In this document: positions 43,568-51,825 of the stretch, piece after piece
How the letters are laid out: each line of letters begins with the position of its first letter
How positions within the stretch are numbered: position 1 is the stretch's first letter
NCBI GenBank assembly: GCA_028065725.1
Contig: JAPTVL010000468.1
Coordinates: forward strand, 18,770 to 82,769
From: Betaproteobacteria bacterium
GTDB lineage: Bacteria > Pseudomonadota > Gammaproteobacteria > Burkholderiales > Rhodocyclaceae
Direction: 5' to 3'
Length of the DNA: 64,000 bases
Program-made: the position numbers and the translations under genes
The notes under the pieces: generated by a model
Seen by the model: the letters and a program-made list of their open reading frames with translations, nothing else
Database searches by the model: none
What the model was told of the DNA's origin: nothing

Positions 43568-44813
43568 GCAATGCGAAGGTTCCCATGCCGTGGCCGAGGC
43601 CGTCGCCCTGTGCCGGCCCGAAGTGATCTGCGCCTACCCGATTTCGCCGCAGACCCACATCGTCGAGGGCCTCGGCGAAATGGTGAAATCCGGCGAGCTG
43701 AAGGACTGCGAGTTCATCAACGTCGAATCGGAATTTGCCGCCATGTCGGTGGCCATCGGCTCCTCGGCCACCGGCGCGCGCACCTACACCGCGACCGCCT
43801 CGCAGGGCCTGCTGTTCATGGTCGAGGCCGTGTACAACGCCGCCGGCCTCGGCCTGCCCGTCGTCATGACGGTGGCCAACCGCGCCATCGGCGCGCCGAT
43901 CAACATCTGGAACGACCATTCGGATTCGCTGTCGCAGCGCGACTGCGGCTGGATCCAGCTGTTCGCCGAAACCAACCAGGAAGCGCTCGACCTGCACATC
44001 CAGGCCTTCAAGCTGGCCGAGGAACTCTCGCTTCCCGTGATGGTGTGCATGGACGGCTTCATCCTGACCCACGCCTACGAGCGCGTCGACATGCCGACCC
44101 AGGAACAGGTCGACGCCTTCCTGCCGCCCTACGAGCCGCGCCAGGTGCTCGATCCGGCCGAGCCGGTGTCGATCGGCGCCATGGTCGGACCCGAGGCTTT
44201 CATGGAAGTACGCTACCTGGCGCATGCCAAACAGATGCAGGCGCTGGAGCGGATTCCGCAACTGGCGGAGGAGTTCGAGCAAGTCTTCGGCCGTGCCATC
44301 GGCGGCCTGATCCACACCTATCGCGCCGAGGACGCCGACACCATGGTGATCGCCATGGGCTCGGTGCTGGGCACGATCAAGGATACCGTGGATGAGATGC
44401 GCAACGCCGGGCACAAGATCGGCGTGCTCGGCATCACCAGCTTCCGTCCCTTCCCGCTGACCGCGGTGGCCGCCGCGCTGAAAAACTGCAAGCGTTTCGT
44501 GGTGCTGGAAAAGAGCCTCGCCGTGGGCATCGGCGGCATCGTCGCGACCAATGTGCGCATGGCCGTCACCGGCATGGGCCTCAAGGGCTACACCGTGGTC
44601 GCCGGACTCGGCGGCCGCGCCATCACCATGAAGTCGCTCACCGCATTGTTCGAAAAAGCCGGGCGCGACGAGCTGGAATTGCTGACCTTCCTCGACCTCG
44701 ACTGGAAGGTGGTGAACAAGCAGCTCGAACGCGAGAAGGCGGTGCGCCGTTCCGGCCCCGCGGCCGAAGCCATGCTGCGCGACATCGGCGCCGTCGCCGC
44801 GCGCAATTACTGA
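43560..44813 (+). CDS. 2-oxoacid:acceptor oxidoreductase alpha subunit
   Basis: A 417-residue alpha subunit (pyrimidine-binding TPP domain plus domain II). It contains CAYPISPQTHIVEGLGEMV, VESEFAAMSVAIGSSATGARTYTATASQGL and NIWNDHSDSLSQRD. It overlaps the gamma-subunit gene by 8 bases. It oxidatively decarboxylates a 2-oxoacid to an acyl-CoA together with the beta subunit. Confidence 0.92.
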   Translation: MLKQCEGSHAVAEAVALCRPEVICAYPISPQTHIVEGLGEMVKSGELKDCEFINVESEFAAMSVAIGSSATGARTYTATASQGLLFMVEAVYNAAGLGLPVVMTVANRAIGAPINIWNDHSDSLSQRDCGWIQLFAETNQEALDLHIQAFKLAEELSLPVMVCMDGFILTHAYERVDMPTQEQVDAFLPPYEPRQVLDPAEPVSIGAMVGPEAFMEVRYLAHAKQMQALERIPQLAEEFEQVFGRAIGGLIHTYRAEDADTMVIAMGSVLGTIKDTVDEMRNAGHKIGVLGITSFRPFPLTAVAAALKNCKRFVVLEKSLAVGIGGIVATNVRMAVTGMGLKGYTVVAGLGGRAITMKSLTALFEKAGRDELELLTFLDLDWKVVNKQLEREKAVRRSGPAAEAMLRDIGAVAARNY

Positions 44814-44827
44814 TCCGCGAGGAAAAC

Positions 44828-45847
44828 ATGACGACCCTCCAGACCGTAAAGTTCTACCAGACCGGCACCTTCACCGTCGGCAACCGCCTGCTGGCGCCCG
44901 AAGAGCGCAGCGTGCAGGCCAACATGCAGCGCACCAACTCGCTCAACTCGGGGCATCGCGCCTGCCAGGGCTGCGGCGAGGCGCTCGGCGCGCGTTATGC
45001 GATCGACGCCGCGATGAATGCCACCAGGCGCCAGCTGATCGCCGCCAATGCCACCGGCTGCCTCGAAGTTTTTTCCACGCCTTACCCGGAAACCTCGTGG
45101 CAGATTCCCTGGATCCACTCGCTGTTCGGCAACACCGCGGCGGTTGCCACCGGCATCGCCGCGGCGATCAAGATCAAGAAGCAGAAGGGCCAGGGCGGCG
45201 ACATCCGCGTCGTCGCCCAGGGCGGCGACGGCGGCACCACCGACATCGGCTTCGGCTGCCTGTCGGGCATGTTCGAGCGCAACGACGACGTGCTCTACAT
45301 CTGCTACGACAACGGCGGCTACATGAACACGGGAGTGCAGCGCAGTTCCGCCACGCCCTCGGCGGCGCGCACGGCAACCACCATGCCGCTCGGCCCCGAG
45401 CCGGGCAATCCCTTCGGCCAGGGCAAGTTCGTCCCGGCCATCGCCATGGCGCACGAAATTCCCTATGTCGCCACCGCCACCGTGGCCGACCTGCGCGACC
45501 TCGAATACAAGGTCACCAAGGCCATGGGCATCCGCGGCGCGCGCTACATCCAGATCCTGGTGCCCTGTCCGCTGGGCTGGGGCGCCGCCTCGCAAGACAC
45601 CATCCTGCTCGCCCGGCTGGCCAAGGAAACCGGCATCTTCCCGGTGTTCGAGGCCGAGTACGGCGAGCTGAAGTCGGCGCTGGCGATACGGCGGCCGCTG
45701 CCGGTCGAGGAATACCTGAAGCGGCAGAAGCGCTTCGCCCACCTGTTCGGCAAAACTCCGGCGGTCGAGACCATCGCGCGCATCCAGGCCCAGGCCGATC
45801 GCAACATGCGCCGCTACGGATTGCAGGCGCGGAAGGAAGGGCACTGA
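44828..45847 (+). CDS. 2-oxoacid:acceptor oxidoreductase beta subunit (TPP / 4Fe-4S)
   Basis: A 339-residue beta subunit. Cluster cysteines are seen in HRACQGCGEALG and NATGCLEVFST. The TPP diphosphate motif reads AQGGDGGTTDIGFG...YDNGGYMNTGVQRS. GAGGAAA precedes the ATG. It is followed one base later by the flavoprotein gene. Confidence 0.92.
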   Translation: MTTLQTVKFYQTGTFTVGNRLLAPEERSVQANMQRTNSLNSGHRACQGCGEALGARYAIDAAMNATRRQLIAANATGCLEVFSTPYPETSWQIPWIHSLFGNTAAVATGIAAAIKIKKQKGQGGDIRVVAQGGDGGTTDIGFGCLSGMFERNDDVLYICYDNGGYMNTGVQRSSATPSAARTATTMPLGPEPGNPFGQGKFVPAIAMAHEIPYVATATVADLRDLEYKVTKAMGIRGARYIQILVPCPLGWGAASQDTILLARLAKETGIFPVFEAEYGELKSALAIRRPLPVEEYLKRQKRFAHLFGKTPAVETIARIQAQADRNMRRYGLQARKEGH

Positions 45848-45848
45848 C

Positions 45849-47471
45849 ATGGACAAGCCGTTTGCCATTACGCTGAACCCCGGCTCCTCGCTGGCCAATC
45901 ACACCGGCTCCTGGCGCACCTCGCGCCCGGTCTATCTCGACCGCCTGCCGCCCTGCAACCATCAATGTCCGGCCGGCGAAGACATCCAGGGCTGGCTGTT
46001 CGATGCCGAATCGGGCGGCTACGAAGCGGCCTGGCGCCACCTGACGCGCGACAATCCCTTCCCCGCGATCATGGGCCGCGTCTGTTATCACAGCTGCGAG
46101 GACGCCTGCAATCGCGGCCAGATCGACGAGGCCGTGGGCATCAATTCGGTCGAGCGTTTCCTCGGCGACGAAGCGATCAAGCGCGGCTGGAAGTTCGCCG
46201 CACCGGGCCGCGAGAGCGGCAAGAAGGTGCTGATCGTCGGCGCCGGCCCCTCGGGCATGTCGGCCGCCTATCACCTGCGCATGCTGGGCCATGCCGTTAC
46301 CGTGATGGACGCCGGCCCCTACATGGGCGGCATGATGCGCTTCGGCATTCCCAAGTACCGCCTGCCGCGCGACGTGCTCGATGCCGAAATGCAGCGCATC
46401 GTCGAGCTCGGCGTCACGGTCAAACTCAACAGCAAGGTCGACAACATCCTCGAACAGATGAAGGCGGGCAACTTTGACGCCGCCTTCCTTGCCGTCGGCG
46501 CCCACATCGGCAAGCGCGCCATGATTCCCTCCGGCGACGCGGCGAAGATCGTCGATGCGATTTCGGTATTGCGCAGCATGGAAGGCGAGGACAAACCCCT
46601 GCTCGGCCGTCGCGTGGTGGTCTATGGCGGCGGCAACACCGCGGTCGATGTCGCGCGCACCGTCAAGCGCATGGGCGCCGAACCGATCATCGTCTATCGC
46701 CGCACCCGCGACAAGGCGCCGGCCCACGACTTCGAGATCGAGGAAGCGCTGCAGGAAGGCGTCATGATCAAGTGGCTGTCCACCATCAAGCAGGCCGGCG
46801 ACAAGGAAATCACCGTCGAGAAGATGGCGCTCGACGACAAGGGCTTCCCGCAGCCGACCGGCGAATTCGAAACCCTCGAAGCCGACTCGGTGGTGCTGGC
46901 CCTGGGCCAGGACGTGGATCTCGGCCTGCTCAACGGCGTGCCGGGACTGGAAGTGACGGACGGCGTGGTCAAGGTCGGCCCCAACATGATGACCGGCCAC
47001 CCCGGCATCTTCGCCGGCGGCGACATGGTCCCGGCCGAACGCAACGTCACGGTCGCCATCGGCCACGGCAAGAAGGCCGCGCGCCACATCGATGCCTGGC
47101 TGCGCGCCGAGACTTACGCACCGCCGCCCAAGCACGAAATCGCCCGCTTCGAGAAGCTCAACTCCTGGTACTACGCCGACGCGCCGAAGACTGTGCGACC
47201 GATGCTCGACATCATCCGCCGCCAATCGACCTTCGAAGAGGTGCAGGGCGGACTCGATGAAAATACCGCGCTGTTCGAGGCACGCCGCTGCCTCAGTTGC
47301 GGCAACTGCTTCGAATGCGACAACTGCTACGGCGTCTGCCCCGACAACGCCGTGGTCAAGCTCGGTCCCGGCCAGCGCTTCCAGTTCAACTACGACTACT
47401 GCAAAGGCTGCGGCATGTGCGTCGCCGAATGCCCCTGCGGCGCGATCAAGATGGAGGCGGAGGCGATTTGA
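45849..47471 (+). CDS. GltD-like flavoprotein fused to a 2x4Fe-4S ferredoxin (oxidoreductase electron-transfer subunit)
   Basis: A 540-residue protein. An N-terminal iron-sulfur region has PPCNHQCPAGEDI and CYHSCEDACNRG. FAD-binding VLIVGAGPSGMSAAYHL and NAD(P)-binding VVVYGGGNTAVDVARTVKRM follow. The C-terminal ferredoxin has CLSCGNCFECDNCYGVCP and CKGCGMCVAECPCGAI. It would pass electrons from the alpha/beta core to NAD(P). In phenylglyoxylate oxidoreductase these functions are on separate PadH and PadF chains, so this is a fusion. A 24-bp dispersed element lies 2 bases after its stop. Confidence 0.88.
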   Translation: MDKPFAITLNPGSSLANHTGSWRTSRPVYLDRLPPCNHQCPAGEDIQGWLFDAESGGYEAAWRHLTRDNPFPAIMGRVCYHSCEDACNRGQIDEAVGINSVERFLGDEAIKRGWKFAAPGRESGKKVLIVGAGPSGMSAAYHLRMLGHAVTVMDAGPYMGGMMRFGIPKYRLPRDVLDAEMQRIVELGVTVKLNSKVDNILEQMKAGNFDAAFLAVGAHIGKRAMIPSGDAAKIVDAISVLRSMEGEDKPLLGRRVVVYGGGNTAVDVARTVKRMGAEPIIVYRRTRDKAPAHDFEIEEALQEGVMIKWLSTIKQAGDKEITVEKMALDDKGFPQPTGEFETLEADSVVLALGQDVDLGLLNGVPGLEVTDGVVKVGPNMMTGHPGIFAGGDMVPAERNVTVAIGHGKKAARHIDAWLRAETYAPPPKHEIARFEKLNSWYYADAPKTVRPMLDIIRRQSTFEEVQGGLDENTALFEARRCLSCGNCFECDNCYGVCPDNAVVKLGPGQRFQFNYDYCKGCGMCVAECPCGAIKMEAEAI

Positions 47472-47473
47472 GG

Positions 47474-47497
47474 AAAGTCGGCGCTGGCGCTACGGCG
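47474..47497 (+). repeat. 24-bp dispersed intergenic element, reference copy
   Basis: AAAGTCGGCGCTGGCG-CTA-CGGCG, directly after the stop of the flavoprotein gene. An identical core is found at 54948 and 63425. Confidence 0.85.
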
Positions 47498-47560
47498 GGG
47501 ATTCCTACGTGAGCCGTCGCAGGATCGTGCTGGCAGCAATGTGCCCGATGCTGCCGTTCA

Positions 47561-48121
47561 CTACTTGGTAAAGCGGACGTGCAATATGCCTTGGTCGCCG
47601 CACACGGTCTCTTGCTCGTCGGCAGCAGCAAGGGGTTGTGCTTCAGCGCATGAGGATTTCCAGTTGGGATCACAGTTAACGTTGTATTTCTTTGGATCGA
47701 GATTTAGCTTTACCCACGTGAGAAAAGCTACTACGAAGTCGTCTTTCCTTCCAACCAATTGGACGTAGTTCGCGATTCCTTTGAGGATTGCAGCAATCGC
47801 GCATTCCTCTGGATCGAGCTCAATGTATTCATCATCATCATCGTCTAGGTGTTTTAGTTGATTGATAAAGAGGGTGTCATTTAGCTCGCGGCCAAATTGT
47901 TCGCGGGTTTTGCTTGTGCCACCAGTCTCGATCTCACTCTTCAGTACTGAGTCAGTGAAATTCTCTTGACCAGCATTAAGAACGAGACGAGAAAGGATCA
48001 CATCCGCGGCACCTGCGAGTGAGATAACTGAAAATCGGTCGCCACCGCTCACGAAAAGTCCCACTGCAGCGTTTAGCTGATTTGTCGCAAGTTGCAGGCG
48101 GGTGTAGGTCCTGAGCGTCAT
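47561..48121 (-). CDS. hypothetical protein, tandem paralogue 2
   Basis: A 186-residue mainly helical protein with no signal peptide. It shares a repeated pattern with its upstream neighbour: QLNAAVGLFV, FSVISLAGAADVILSRLV, ECAIAAILKGIANYVQL and DDFVVAFLTWVKLN. The tail is Cys-containing (NCDPNWKSSC). Base use is clearly less GC-rich than in flanking genes, which suggests transfer. The start overlaps the paralogue's stop (ATGA). Function is unknown; related proteins that I recall as widespread are uncharacterised. Confidence 0.7.
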   Translation of the reverse strand: MTLRTYTRLQLATNQLNAAVGLFVSGGDRFSVISLAGAADVILSRLVLNAGQENFTDSVLKSEIETGGTSKTREQFGRELNDTLFINQLKHLDDDDDEYIELDPEECAIAAILKGIANYVQLVGRKDDFVVAFLTWVKLNLDPKKYNVNCDPNWKSSCAEAQPLAAADEQETVCGDQGILHVRFTK

Positions 48122-48597
48122 TTCTTAGGCCTCAGCTTAGCTGGCACTGCGGCAAACCGCTCCATCTGTGCCGGCCCATTTGTATTTATCCACGCCCACT
48201 GTAGATAGGCCTTTACGAACGCTTCATCTTGTCCGTAGAGCGTGACGTAATCCGCTATCGAGCGGGCTAATGCGTCAGCCGCCTGCTTCTCTAGATCAAT
48301 TTCGACAGTTTTTGTGTCCTCAGGTGCCAGGTGTTTATGTGCAGTAATTCCAAGTTTTTTATCGATGTGATGCGCATAGGATTTTCGCTTCGGCATATTG
48401 CCTGCAAGTTCTCTGTGAACACGCCTCGCGTAGTCGACGAACGGTTCTTTTCCCGCACGCTTGACGAGCGTGTCGAGGATGCCGGTTGCCGCGCCGGCAA
48501 GCGTAATCACTGACGAGAAATCCAGTTGGCGCAGAAAGATTTCTACGGCAGTTTGAAGCTGCCGCTTCGCGATCTCGCTCTTATGGAAACGTGGCAT
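48118..48597 (-). CDS. hypothetical protein, tandem paralogue 1
   Basis: A 159-residue protein paralogous to the next gene: QLQTAVEIFLRQLDFSSVITLAGAATGILDTLV aligns in part, and ALARSIADYVTLYGQDEAFVKAYLQWAWIN aligns over its length. A charged acidic/basic hinge (KHLAPEDTKTVEIDLEKQA) is shared. It is lower in GC than the surroundings. The two genes form a small coupled cassette, with no mobility gene visible. Confidence 0.7.
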   Translation of the reverse strand: MPRFHKSEIAKRQLQTAVEIFLRQLDFSSVITLAGAATGILDTLVKRAGKEPFVDYARRVHRELAGNMPKRKSYAHHIDKKLGITAHKHLAPEDTKTVEIDLEKQAADALARSIADYVTLYGQDEAFVKAYLQWAWINTNGPAQMERFAAVPAKLRPKK

Positions 48598-48832
48598 GGG
48601 ATAAATTGGTCAAGCCAAAATTGCGACAAGCAGCCGGGCGAAGAAGCGTCGAAAGCATACCTGTAACGCAGCCGATTGTCCGCTTCAGGGAAAGGCCATC
48701 AACAGCCGCTTGTGGCCGTCCCCAGCCATCACCGATGGTCCCCTCGAAGCAGGCCGGCCGCAGGTTGCCGCCGATTTGGCGGACGCCGCGGCGAGGAGCC
48801 GTGACAGGGGAAGTCCGCTGGCGTTGTCCGAC

Positions 48833-48859
48833 GACGATGCCGGCCTTATCGGCATCGTC
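48833..48859. terminator. strong hairpin, possible terminator
   Basis: GACGATGCCG-GCCTTAT-CGGCATCGTC is a perfect 10-bp stem with a 7-base loop, followed by TAGTTTAG. The T-tract is weak. There is no clear upstream plus-strand gene, so the role is uncertain. Confidence 0.4.
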
Positions 48860-48966
48860 TAGTTTAGCCAGCGGCCTGGCGCGGCCCCGCAGCAAGGGAA
48901 CCCGCAGGGCGGGAGCCCATGAAGCGACGGCCTGTGGCCGGCCTGCGGGGCCACGCACGAAAAACC

Positions 48967-48990
48967 GCCGTCCCGCCAGCGCCGACTTTT
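48967..48990 (-). repeat. 24-bp dispersed intergenic element, copy
   Basis: CGCCG-TCC-CGCCAGCGCCGACTTT, inverted relative to the 47474 copy. Confidence 0.75.
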
Positions 48991-49249
48991 GCCTGCGTCT
49001 TCCGTACGCCAAGCGAATTGTCGGCCCACGAAACGGAATCGCCGTCGCGCAAAGCGGAAGCACGGAATCGGCACTTCACCTTTCCTCCGCGTGCCAACGC
49101 GGCTATATTGGCCCCAAAGGGAAGAGCGGGAGGCATGAACCATTGGTCAATCATCTGCAAGACTGCCGGCGGTCCGCGACGGGTGACAACACTGGACTGC
49201 CCCCGATAAGTCCAGCCATCCATCCGGCAAGCCGGTCGGCTCATCGTTC

Positions 49250-49990
49250 ATGAGAATTGCGGTCCTGGCCGACATCCACAGCAACCTCGAAGCCTTGTGC
49301 GCCTGCCTTGTCCACGCCGAACGGGAGGGCGCCGACATGCATGTCTTTCTCGGCGACCTGGTGGGCTACGGCGCCGATCCGATCGCCTGCCTCGACCTGC
49401 TGGCCGACCATGCGGCCAGGGGCGCGCTGCTGGTCAGGGGCAATCACGATGATGCCGCGCTGGGTGGCTTGTGCGAAAACATGAACTTCGTCGCCCGCGA
49501 AGCGACCTACTGGACGCGTGCCCAACTGGGCAGCGGCGAACGCGACTTCCTCGCGTCCCTGCCATACGCGGCGCGGCGCGACGATCTCCTGTTCGTTCAT
49601 GCCAGTGCCAATGTCCCCGAAAAATGGACTTACATCACCGGCAGCTTGCAAGCCGCACGCTGCATGAATGCCGCGCAGGCGAGCGTGACCTTCGCCGGGC
49701 ACGTACACCACCCGGCGCTGTACTTCGCGGCCGGCAGCGGCGTGCAGCACTTCCTGCCCGTGGCGGGTGCGCCCATTCCCCTGGCCGGGCGCCGGCGCTG
49801 GCTGGCGATTGCCGGTTCCGTCGGCCAGCCGCGCGACGGCAACAACGCGGCAGCATATGCGCTGTACGATGAAAAAAAGCGCATGCTGAAATACTTTCGC
49901 GTACCCTACGATCATATGACGGCAGCGCGCAAGATCCTCGCCGCCGGGCTGCCGGAACGCCTGGCGCTGCGCCTGCAAAAGGGGGAGTGA
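49250..49990 (+). CDS. metallophosphoesterase, YfcE/MJ0936-like
   Basis: A 246-residue calcineurin-fold enzyme. It has all metal-binding blocks: AVLADIHSNLEAL (Asp8, His10), FLGDLVGYG, LLVRGNHDDA and TFAGHVHHPALY. It is immediately followed by the kinase-USP gene (next base after the stop), so the pair is an operon. A phosphatase adjoining a Ser/Thr kinase could oppose it, though this fold more often acts on small phosphodiesters. Confidence 0.85.
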   Translation: MRIAVLADIHSNLEALCACLVHAEREGADMHVFLGDLVGYGADPIACLDLLADHAARGALLVRGNHDDAALGGLCENMNFVAREATYWTRAQLGSGERDFLASLPYAARRDDLLFVHASANVPEKWTYITGSLQAARCMNAAQASVTFAGHVHHPALYFAAGSGVQHFLPVAGAPIPLAGRRRWLAIAGSVGQPRDGNNAAAYALYDEKKRMLKYFRVPYDHMTAARKILAAGLPERLALRLQKGE

Positions 49991-51415
49991 ATGGACGGCG
50001 CTGCACACCTCGTTCCAGGAACGCAGATCAACGCCTACCGCGTGCAGGAAAAACTGCGCGAGGGCGGCATGGCGCTGCTTTACCGGGTCACGGCAATCGA
50101 CGGCGGCGAAGCCGGCCTGTTGAAAGTACCGAAACTGGAATTCGGCAACCACCCGGCGTGTTATGCCGGCTTCGAGGTCGAACAGATGATCCTCGGGCGG
50201 ATCGCCGGACCGCATGTGCCCCGTTTGTTGGCCAGCGGCGAAAGCGACGTCGGCCCCTACCTGGTCATGGAACAAATAGCCGGCAAGTCGCTCGCCGAAT
50301 CCGCTACCGGCGCACCGCTGCCGGCCACCGAAGTCGCCCGGCTCGGCACCGCGCTGGCCTCGGCGCTGCACGATCTGCATCGGCAGGAGGTGGTGCACCA
50401 TGACCTCAAGCCCTCGCATGCGATCCTGCGCGAGGATGGCCGGGCGGCGCTGATCGATTTCGGCCTGGCTTTTCACGGCCACCTGCCCGATCTGGCCGAG
50501 GCGGAATCAGAGAAGCCGCTGGGCACGCCGGCCTATATCTCGCCGGAGCAGATAGCCGGCGTGCGCGGCGATCCGCGCAGCGACGTGTTCTCGCTCGGCG
50601 TGGTGCTCTACCTGCTGGCCACCGGCCGGCTGCCCTTCGGCGAACCGACCGGCATGGCCGGCCTGCGGCGGCGTCTCTACTTCGATCCGTTGCCGCCGCG
50701 CCGCATCATCCACGATCTGCCCGAGTGGCTGCAGGAAGTCATTCTGCATTGCCTTGAAGTGCGCACCGAAGCCCGCTATGCCACGGCGGCGCAGGTGGCC
50801 CACGATCTGACGCACCCCGCCCAGGTGACACTGACGGAGCGCGGTCGCCGCACGAAACGCGCCGGCCTCCTGGTTGCCGCCCGACGCTGGCTGGCGGCAC
50901 TGTCCGCACCACCGCCCATGCGCAAGCCGCCGACAGCCTACCTGGCGCTGGCGCCGCATGTCCTGGTCGCGGTCGATACCGCCTGCAACAGCGAAGCCCT
51001 GTTCCAGGCCCTGCGCGACGCCACGCAGCGCACCATCGGCGGCGAGCTGCACTGGCGCGTGAGCTGCGTCAGCGTGCTGGAGCCCTCGCTGCTCACCGAG
51101 CAGGAAGACGGCGCCGAGATCATGCGCGGGCTGCACCTGCAGCGGCTGGTGGAATTGCACCACTGGGCGCAGCCACTCGGCCTGGCGCGGGAGCAGCTGC
51201 GCTTTCACGTGCTGGAAGGCAGCGACGTGCCGGCCCGGCTGATCGAGTACGCGCACGACAGCCATGCCGACCACATCATCATCGGCGCGCGCGGCAGTTC
51301 GGGTTTGCGCCGGCTGCTCGGCAGCGTCTCGGTGCGCGTCGCGGCAGAGGCAGGCTGCACGGTGACGGTGGTACGCGCTGTGCATAACCCGGCGGCGGAT
51401 GCGGGGGATATTTGA
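49991..51415 (+). CDS. Ser/Thr protein kinase fused to a USP domain
   Basis: A 474-residue protein. The Hanks-type kinase domain (about 16-275) has Lys45 (LLKVPK), Glu64, catalytic HHDLKPSH (Asp138, Lys140) and IDFGLA (Asp156). The APE-like YISPEQIAG and DVFSLGVVLYLLATGRLPF follow. The Asn normally after HxDxKPx is His143. A USP domain fills about 318-465 (HVLVAVDTACNSE), ending in IGARGSSGLRRLLGS, a motif one residue shorter than standard. There is no membrane segment. It probably senses nucleotide or stress and phosphorylates a partner. Confidence 0.87.
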   Translation: MDGAAHLVPGTQINAYRVQEKLREGGMALLYRVTAIDGGEAGLLKVPKLEFGNHPACYAGFEVEQMILGRIAGPHVPRLLASGESDVGPYLVMEQIAGKSLAESATGAPLPATEVARLGTALASALHDLHRQEVVHHDLKPSHAILREDGRAALIDFGLAFHGHLPDLAEAESEKPLGTPAYISPEQIAGVRGDPRSDVFSLGVVLYLLATGRLPFGEPTGMAGLRRRLYFDPLPPRRIIHDLPEWLQEVILHCLEVRTEARYATAAQVAHDLTHPAQVTLTERGRRTKRAGLLVAARRWLAALSAPPPMRKPPTAYLALAPHVLVAVDTACNSEALFQALRDATQRTIGGELHWRVSCVSVLEPSLLTEQEDGAEIMRGLHLQRLVELHHWAQPLGLAREQLRFHVLEGSDVPARLIEYAHDSHADHIIIGARGSSGLRRLLGSVSVRVAAEAGCTVTVVRAVHNPAADAGDI

Positions 51416-51428
51416 TCGATTGATCAAA
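51411..51428. promoter_or_regulatory. perfect inverted repeat TTTGATCGATTGATCAAA with a third half-site
   Basis: The repeat TTTGATC-GATT-GATCAAA overlaps the kinase stop codon. A further TTTGATC half lies at 51432-51438. Half-sites resemble the TTGAT of FNR/Crp-type boxes, but the spacing is not the FNR spacing. It may control the downstream transporter. Confidence 0.4.
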
Positions 51429-51825
51429 ACATTTGATCGACGCCGCGGAATTCCGCAGTTACATAAGCGCTGGCACCGGACAAGAAAACTTTCAAGGGTG
51501 CCCGAATGCCGATGCCTCACCATGGCATTCGCCGTCGGCCGCAGCTTCCCGTCATGGAGGAGACCATGCACGTCACGCAATTTCGGGCTGCCACGGCACG
51601 CGCGCCTGTGTCCGGTCGCGCGCGCCGTCCGCGCCGGGGCCGGATTTCCGGCAGACGGCAGCGGTTGCGCTTTGCCTGGCGCGACAGCTTGCCTGCCGCC
51701 ATGGGCGGGGGCGACAGTTGTCGATGGAATATTTCGTTGCGATAACGCGTCTCTGGACATCGGCGGCGCAGCGCGCCTCCGATGTTTTCTTCGCTTCTTA
51801 ACACGCGGCATATGGAGGAACGGCA
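51416..51825. other. 410-bp leader region ahead of the YeiH-type transporter
   Basis: The region contains the TTTGATC repeat, a GCGGAATTCCGC palindrome near 51445 and one small basic open frame with a strong ribosome site (51566-51745). I see no other gene and no recognised riboswitch. Confidence 0.5.
51566..51745 (+). CDS. possible small Arg-rich protein
   Basis: A 59-residue open frame (MHVTQFRAATARAP...), with GGAGGAG 4-5 bases before its ATG, an unusually strong site. The translation is very rich in Arg and unlike known small proteins. It could equally be chance coding in GC-rich DNA. It sits 80 bases upstream of the transporter and could act as a leader. Confidence 0.25.
   Translation: MHVTQFRAATARAPVSGRARRPRRGRISGRRQRLRFAWRDSLPAAMGGGDSCRWNISLR

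Larger units (their letters stand above)
48598..49249. other. 652-bp gap without a convincing gene
   Basis: Open frames on both strands here give low-complexity Arg/Pro/Ala-rich translations without ribosome sites, so I reject them. The stretch holds one 24-bp dispersed element and a 10-bp perfect inverted repeat. It separates the lower-GC paralogue cassette from the phosphoesterase gene. Confidence 0.6.

Noticed and set aside
47561..48597. Toxin-antitoxin module
   Set aside because: The two proteins are paralogous to each other and neither resembles a known toxin or antitoxin, so the label would be a guess.
48591..49253. 220-residue plus-strand open frame and its overlapping minus-strand frames
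   Set aside because: They lack ribosome sites and give Arg/Pro-rich sequence. The region carries a dispersed repeat, as expected for non-coding DNA.
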